Shown here piece by piece: positions 5,425-7,635 of a stretch of DNA of 7,635 bases (the stretch's first letter is position 1; each line of letters starts with the position of its first letter). This DNA comes from Candidatus Bathyarchaeota archaeon (lineage in GTDB: Archaea; Thermoproteota; Bathyarchaeia; Bathyarchaeales; WAQA01): contig WAQA01000060.1 in assembly GCA_015520475.1 (NCBI GenBank), positions 1-7,635 of the forward strand. The letters are read 5' to 3'. Position numbers and translations under genes: made by a program. The notes below the pieces were generated by a model that had not been told where the DNA came from, made no database searches, and saw only the letters and a program-made list of their open reading frames with translations.

Positions 5425-6688
5425 GGAACTTCAGCCAACCCTCCATCCTTTCCCAGCTCCAACCATAATCCTCTGGAACAGCATATCCATAGACTATGCA
5501 GCCCTTCCACACGCTGAACTGTGGATCCTCAATCATCGTCACCTTTACATCCGATATTCCCTGCTTCTCCAGTAGCCTCTCCATCTTAGTAGCTGAATCT
5601 ATAGCTACATCCCTTAATTTTTCAGGCGCCTTCCAAGCGAAGTTACCCCCAGAAAGGAGTATCCGCCTATAAAGGTGAGGCTGGAGCTCTATGGGGCATA
5701 ACTCTACAGATTCAACTATTGCTTCTCCGAAATCAGCCATCCCCCTAAAGTATACATCTCCAACCTTAACATCTTTTGGCCTCGGCATCCCCCTCCTAAA
5801 GTAGCTCTGGAAGATCTCATGCTTCGGGTTGAAGACGTATTCCCCTATCAGGAAACGCATCCAGGAGTTCTCAGCTAAATCAATGGTTATCCTTGTACCT
5901 TTAACCTTAAATTTAGCTCTAAACCTTTCAGGTTCGTCCCTAGCTACCTTCACAGCCTTATCTAGGTCCAGTGGGACGAGTCCTATATTCTCCTTAACCA
6001 TCCTTACAAGAGCTTCTTCCCTCGCCAGATCTCCATATCCACAGTCCTTCAATATTTCAGCCGTCAAAGCATTTGCGTCTCCCCCTCCCCTATTTATCGC
6101 TAGAATAGCTGATCTAATTGGATAGCGGGAGATCGGGCAGACCTGCGTGTTTCCATGTCCAGACTCTAGAACAACACATGTTGGAACTTTATGGGCTATA
6201 GCTACGGATAGAGGCTGCGGAATTATCGTTGCAGCCCTCACCAGCCTCTCTTCCTCATCTATTCGACGATATATATCGAAGAACTTCTCATACATGTATT
6301 TAGGCGCAACTGATGAAAGCGAAGCTACAACGTAGAAGCCGTCGAACTCTGGATCCGCAGGCCTAAAGGATGAGAGACCATACCTTGTTATTTCATATAC
6401 GACCCTCCATGCCCTCTCATCATCCCTCTTTATTATTCCATTCCTCATTGGATAAACTAGTCTTGAGGCTAGATCTTCCCTTGCCTCCAAGTAGAGTGGA
6501 ATCTCCTTCCCGACGACGATATCCTTCGGTGTACCTACAATCCTGTACATTATTGATTCCTTGTCTGGGAAGTATCCTCTATTCTCGATTATCTCAGGTT
6601 TCTCACCGCATGCTATAGGACCAAACTTGAAGTCTGAAGTTCCATAGTCAGCCCCGAAAGTATATCGTTTCTTATACTCCTCACTCAT
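5417..6688 (-). CDS. Crenactin, archaeal actin homologue
   Basis: An actin-fold ATPase that forms cytoskeletal filaments. The 423-residue length fits crenactin (about 430 in Pyrobaculum calidifontis), and long stretches match that protein as I remember it: RYTFGADYGTSDFKFGP (8-24), ESGHGNTQVCPIS (175-187), AINRGGGDANALTAEILKD (197-215) and QFSVWKGCIVYGYA (390-403). The actin motifs are in order: phosphate 1 (12-22), connect 1 QPLSVAIA (158-165), phosphate 2 ESGHGN (175-180), adenosine LLSGGNF (344-350), connect 2 (391-403). H178 in place of the acidic residue of ordinary actin phosphate 2 is shared with crenactin. The start ATG overlaps the stop of the upstream ribbon-helix-helix gene (ATGA), and its TGA stop overlaps the arcadin-2-like start, so the three are translationally coupled. 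Stop is TGA. Confidence 0.96.
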   Translation of the reverse strand: MSEEYKKRYTFGADYGTSDFKFGPIACGEKPEIIENRGYFPDKESIMYRIVGTPKDIVVGKEIPLYLEAREDLASRLVYPMRNGIIKRDDERAWRVVYEITRYGLSSFRPADPEFDGFYVVASLSSVAPKYMYEKFFDIYRRIDEEERLVRAATIIPQPLSVAIAHKVPTCVVLESGHGNTQVCPISRYPIRSAILAINRGGGDANALTAEILKDCGYGDLAREEALVRMVKENIGLVPLDLDKAVKVARDEPERFRAKFKVKGTRITIDLAENSWMRFLIGEYVFNPKHEIFQSYFRRGMPRPKDVKVGDVYFRGMADFGEAIVESVELCPIELQPHLYRRILLSGGNFAWKAPEKLRDVAIDSATKMERLLEKQGISDVKVTMIEDPQFSVWKGCIVYGYAVPEDYGWSWERMEGWLKFRE

Positions 6689-7455
6689 CCTCTAATCAAC
6701 CTCTCAATCTCTTCTCTATAGAAACTTTCAAGGTAAGCCCTCAAAGCCATCCTCTGTATATGCGATATGTCTAAACGAAGTTTACGGGCGACGTTCAAGC
6801 ATGACTCCCTGAAGAAGGGAGGTATCCTAACTGACATGACAACCATCGGCTCCTCCATAAGGATTGAACGTATAACCTTATCAGGTTCCATGTAGCCTCT
6901 CCTAAACTCTCCTAAAACATTTATAACATTCATCTCTGGGTAGGCTGTTAAACGTATAATCTGCCCTCCAACATCCATGATTGAACTGAAGGATCCCCCC
7001 TCAGATTCTCCAAGCCACCTTAGACAGTACTCTCGAACCTTCCCCTTCAACCTGTCAAAGTTGATTCTTCCCCTTAAGCTACAGTTCAGATTGCAGTGAT
7101 CAACCTCTCTTGTCCCTACCTCGAAGAGATCCCTTAGAAATCTCAGATCATTAACCTTCTCAAACCTCAAGGAGACTTCAATCATCTCCCCTTTAAGTTG
7201 GACCGGCTGGAAGGGCGAGACTGCTCCATCCCTGAAATGATAGGATCCACCCGTAAACCCTATAAGATCCATCCTCTCCTTCAAGTATCCTATTAACCTG
7301 TCGATGAACGCGTCATCGCCAATCTGTGCTTTTCTCCTCTTTAGATAGCAGAACATGTAGCCGGAGATATCTAATGAAGTCAATACCCAATTCACCGTAA
7401 ACGTAAACGAGTATAAAAATAATTTTTCATCCCTATTAAATATGCGCTTCCCCAC
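6685..7455 (-). CDS. Unidentified crenactin-cluster protein with C-terminal ribbon-helix-helix
   Basis: A 256-residue protein whose stop overlaps the crenactin ATG, so it is made from the same mRNA. Residues 205-245 fit the ribbon-helix-helix DNA-binding fold: strand VVMSVRIP, helix 1 FFRESCLNVARKLRL, then DISHIQRMALRAYLES as helix 2. Residues 35-200 match no family I know; they include HCNLNCSLRG (C-x3-C) and an alpha/beta pattern. The start is uncertain. GTG 7455 has GGAG seven bases before it and a TAG just upstream, but a TATA-like TTTTTATAC lies inside (7411-7417), so GTG 7395 or ATG 7356 (residue 34) are possible. It occupies the place next to crenactin where other loci have an arcadin gene, but its length and fold give no match I can name. 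Confidence 0.75.
   Translation of the reverse strand: MGKRIFNRDEKLFLYSFTFTVNWVLTSLDISGYMFCYLKRRKAQIGDDAFIDRLIGYLKERMDLIGFTGGSYHFRDGAVSPFQPVQLKGEMIEVSLRFEKVNDLRFLRDLFEVGTREVDHCNLNCSLRGRINFDRLKGKVREYCLRWLGESEGGSFSSIMDVGGQIIRLTAYPEMNVINVLGEFRRGYMEPDKVIRSILMEEPMVVMSVRIPPFFRESCLNVARKLRLDISHIQRMALRAYLESFYREEIERLIRG
7411..7417 (-). promoter_or_regulatory. Alternative TATA-like element inside the annotated start of the ribbon-helix-helix gene
   Basis: The minus strand reads TTATTTTTATACTCG. Initiation about 25 bases downstream (near 7390) would exclude the GTG at 7455 and leave a shorter protein starting near 7383 (TTG) or at ATG 7356. No ribosome-binding site supports those starts, so this competes with the upstream promoter but does not replace it. 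Confidence 0.35.
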
Positions 7456-7467
7456 CTACCCTCTCCA

Positions 7468-7498
7468 CAGCACCTCCGCGCTTTTCCATGGAGTGCTG
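7468..7498. repeat. Imperfect hairpin in the putative 5' leader of the crenactin operon
   Basis: CAGCAC(C)TCC (7468-7477) pairs with GGAGTGCTG (7490-7498): 9 base pairs with one bulged base and a 12-base loop. It lies 13 bases upstream of the GTG 7455 start, between the proposed TATA box and the ribosome-binding site GGAGAGG. It could be an operator for a dimeric regulator (for example the ribbon-helix-helix protein itself) or an RNA structure affecting translation. Confidence 0.5.
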
Positions 7499-7530
7499 AG
7501 GCTCCCCCTCCACCCCTATTAACTCGATAA

Positions 7531-7538
7531 TTTTTAAA
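7531..7538 (-). promoter_or_regulatory. Probable TATA box of the crenactin operon
   Basis: The minus strand reads GCAATTTAAAAATTATCG. The centre lies about 80 bases before GTG 7455. Initiation near 7509 would give a leader of about 54 bases holding the hairpin and GGAGAGG. The element is nearly symmetrical, so it could also fire toward the right. Confidence 0.4.
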
Positions 7539-7558
7539 TTGCATAAAGGATAACATAT

Positions 7559-7633
7559 TTATCGTTCAGATAATGAGTTGTCTAGGTGAAACTTTTTGGG
7601 TGGGATTCTCTTCGTCTCTATGGGCTCCGGAGG
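7559..7633 (-). CDS. Possible C-terminal tail of a further minus-strand gene (truncated by window edge)
   Basis: A minus-strand frame enters from the right edge and ends at TAA 7559-7561. It gives 24 residues, starting PPEPIETKRIPPKK and ending NSLSER, a plausible basic C-terminus. Another minus frame and a plus-strand frame from ATG 7573 are also open over this short stretch, so the choice rests only on how natural the peptide looks and on the direction of its neighbours. No function can be inferred. Confidence 0.2.
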   Translation of the reverse strand, partial: PPEPIETKRIPPKKFHLDNSLSER

Positions 7634-7635
7634 AG

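Noticed and set aside
5829..6618. Plus-strand frames opposite crenactin
   Set aside because: The minus-strand crenactin match is decisive; these are antisense shadows.
7573..7635. Plus-strand open frame from ATG 7573 to the window end
   Set aside because: Only 21 codons, no ribosome-binding site, and two minus-strand frames are equally open.
1..7635. CRISPR array, insertion sequence or attachment site
   Set aside because: No regularly spaced repeats, transposase motifs or tRNA-end duplications were found.

Overview
The window looks like an archaeal chromosome segment, most likely from the TACK group (Thermoproteales, Korarchaeota, Aigarchaeota or Bathyarchaeia-like). The main evidence is a clear crenactin gene, the actin homologue restricted to such archaea. 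Supporting signs are TATA-box promoters about 25 bases before starts, purine-rich ribosome-binding sites, GTG/TTG starts, AGA/AGG arginine codons and tightly overlapping genes. I cannot name the species.

Left part (1-2480): the 3' end of a plus-strand membrane-protein gene (2-148) converges on a minus-strand sulfatase/alkaline-phosphatase-superfamily hydrolase with a threonine at the nucleophile position (308-1696). Upstream of that is a minus-strand family I inorganic pyrophosphatase (1894-2427). Each of the two minus-strand genes has its own TATA box. A set of CCATCCAAT inverted repeats, including a perfect 11-bp stem, lies between them (1779-1826).

Middle and right part (2706-7455): a minus-strand cluster that I read as a version of the arcade (actin-related cytoskeleton) locus. 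In transcription order it encodes:
- a 256-residue protein with a C-terminal ribbon-helix-helix DNA-binding segment;
- crenactin, with a 4-base ATGA overlap;
- a probable arcadin-2, with a coiled coil and a conserved-looking C-terminal peptide and an 8-base overlap;
- a 92-residue four-cysteine, probably zinc-binding protein after a 1-base gap;
- a possible very small protein;
- a 51-residue charged protein;
- an arcadin-4-like SMC/Rad50-type ATPase.

The ATPase reading frame is broken by one in-frame TAG (3225-3227), with good coding sequence on both sides. The Walker A half lies before the TAG, and the signature plus Walker B half lies after it. This could be readthrough, pyrrolysine decoding, a recent nonsense mutation or a sequence error. 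All other assigned stops are TAA or TGA, apart from the TAG ending the ATPase itself.

Working model (inference): crenactin polymerises with ATP, the arcadin-2-like protein binds the filament subunit through its C-terminal helix, and the ribbon-helix-helix and SMC-like proteins connect the filament to DNA. An actin next to a ribbon-helix-helix protein recalls bacterial ParM/ParR segregation. The link to DNA segregation rather than only cell shape is the most interesting idea in the window.
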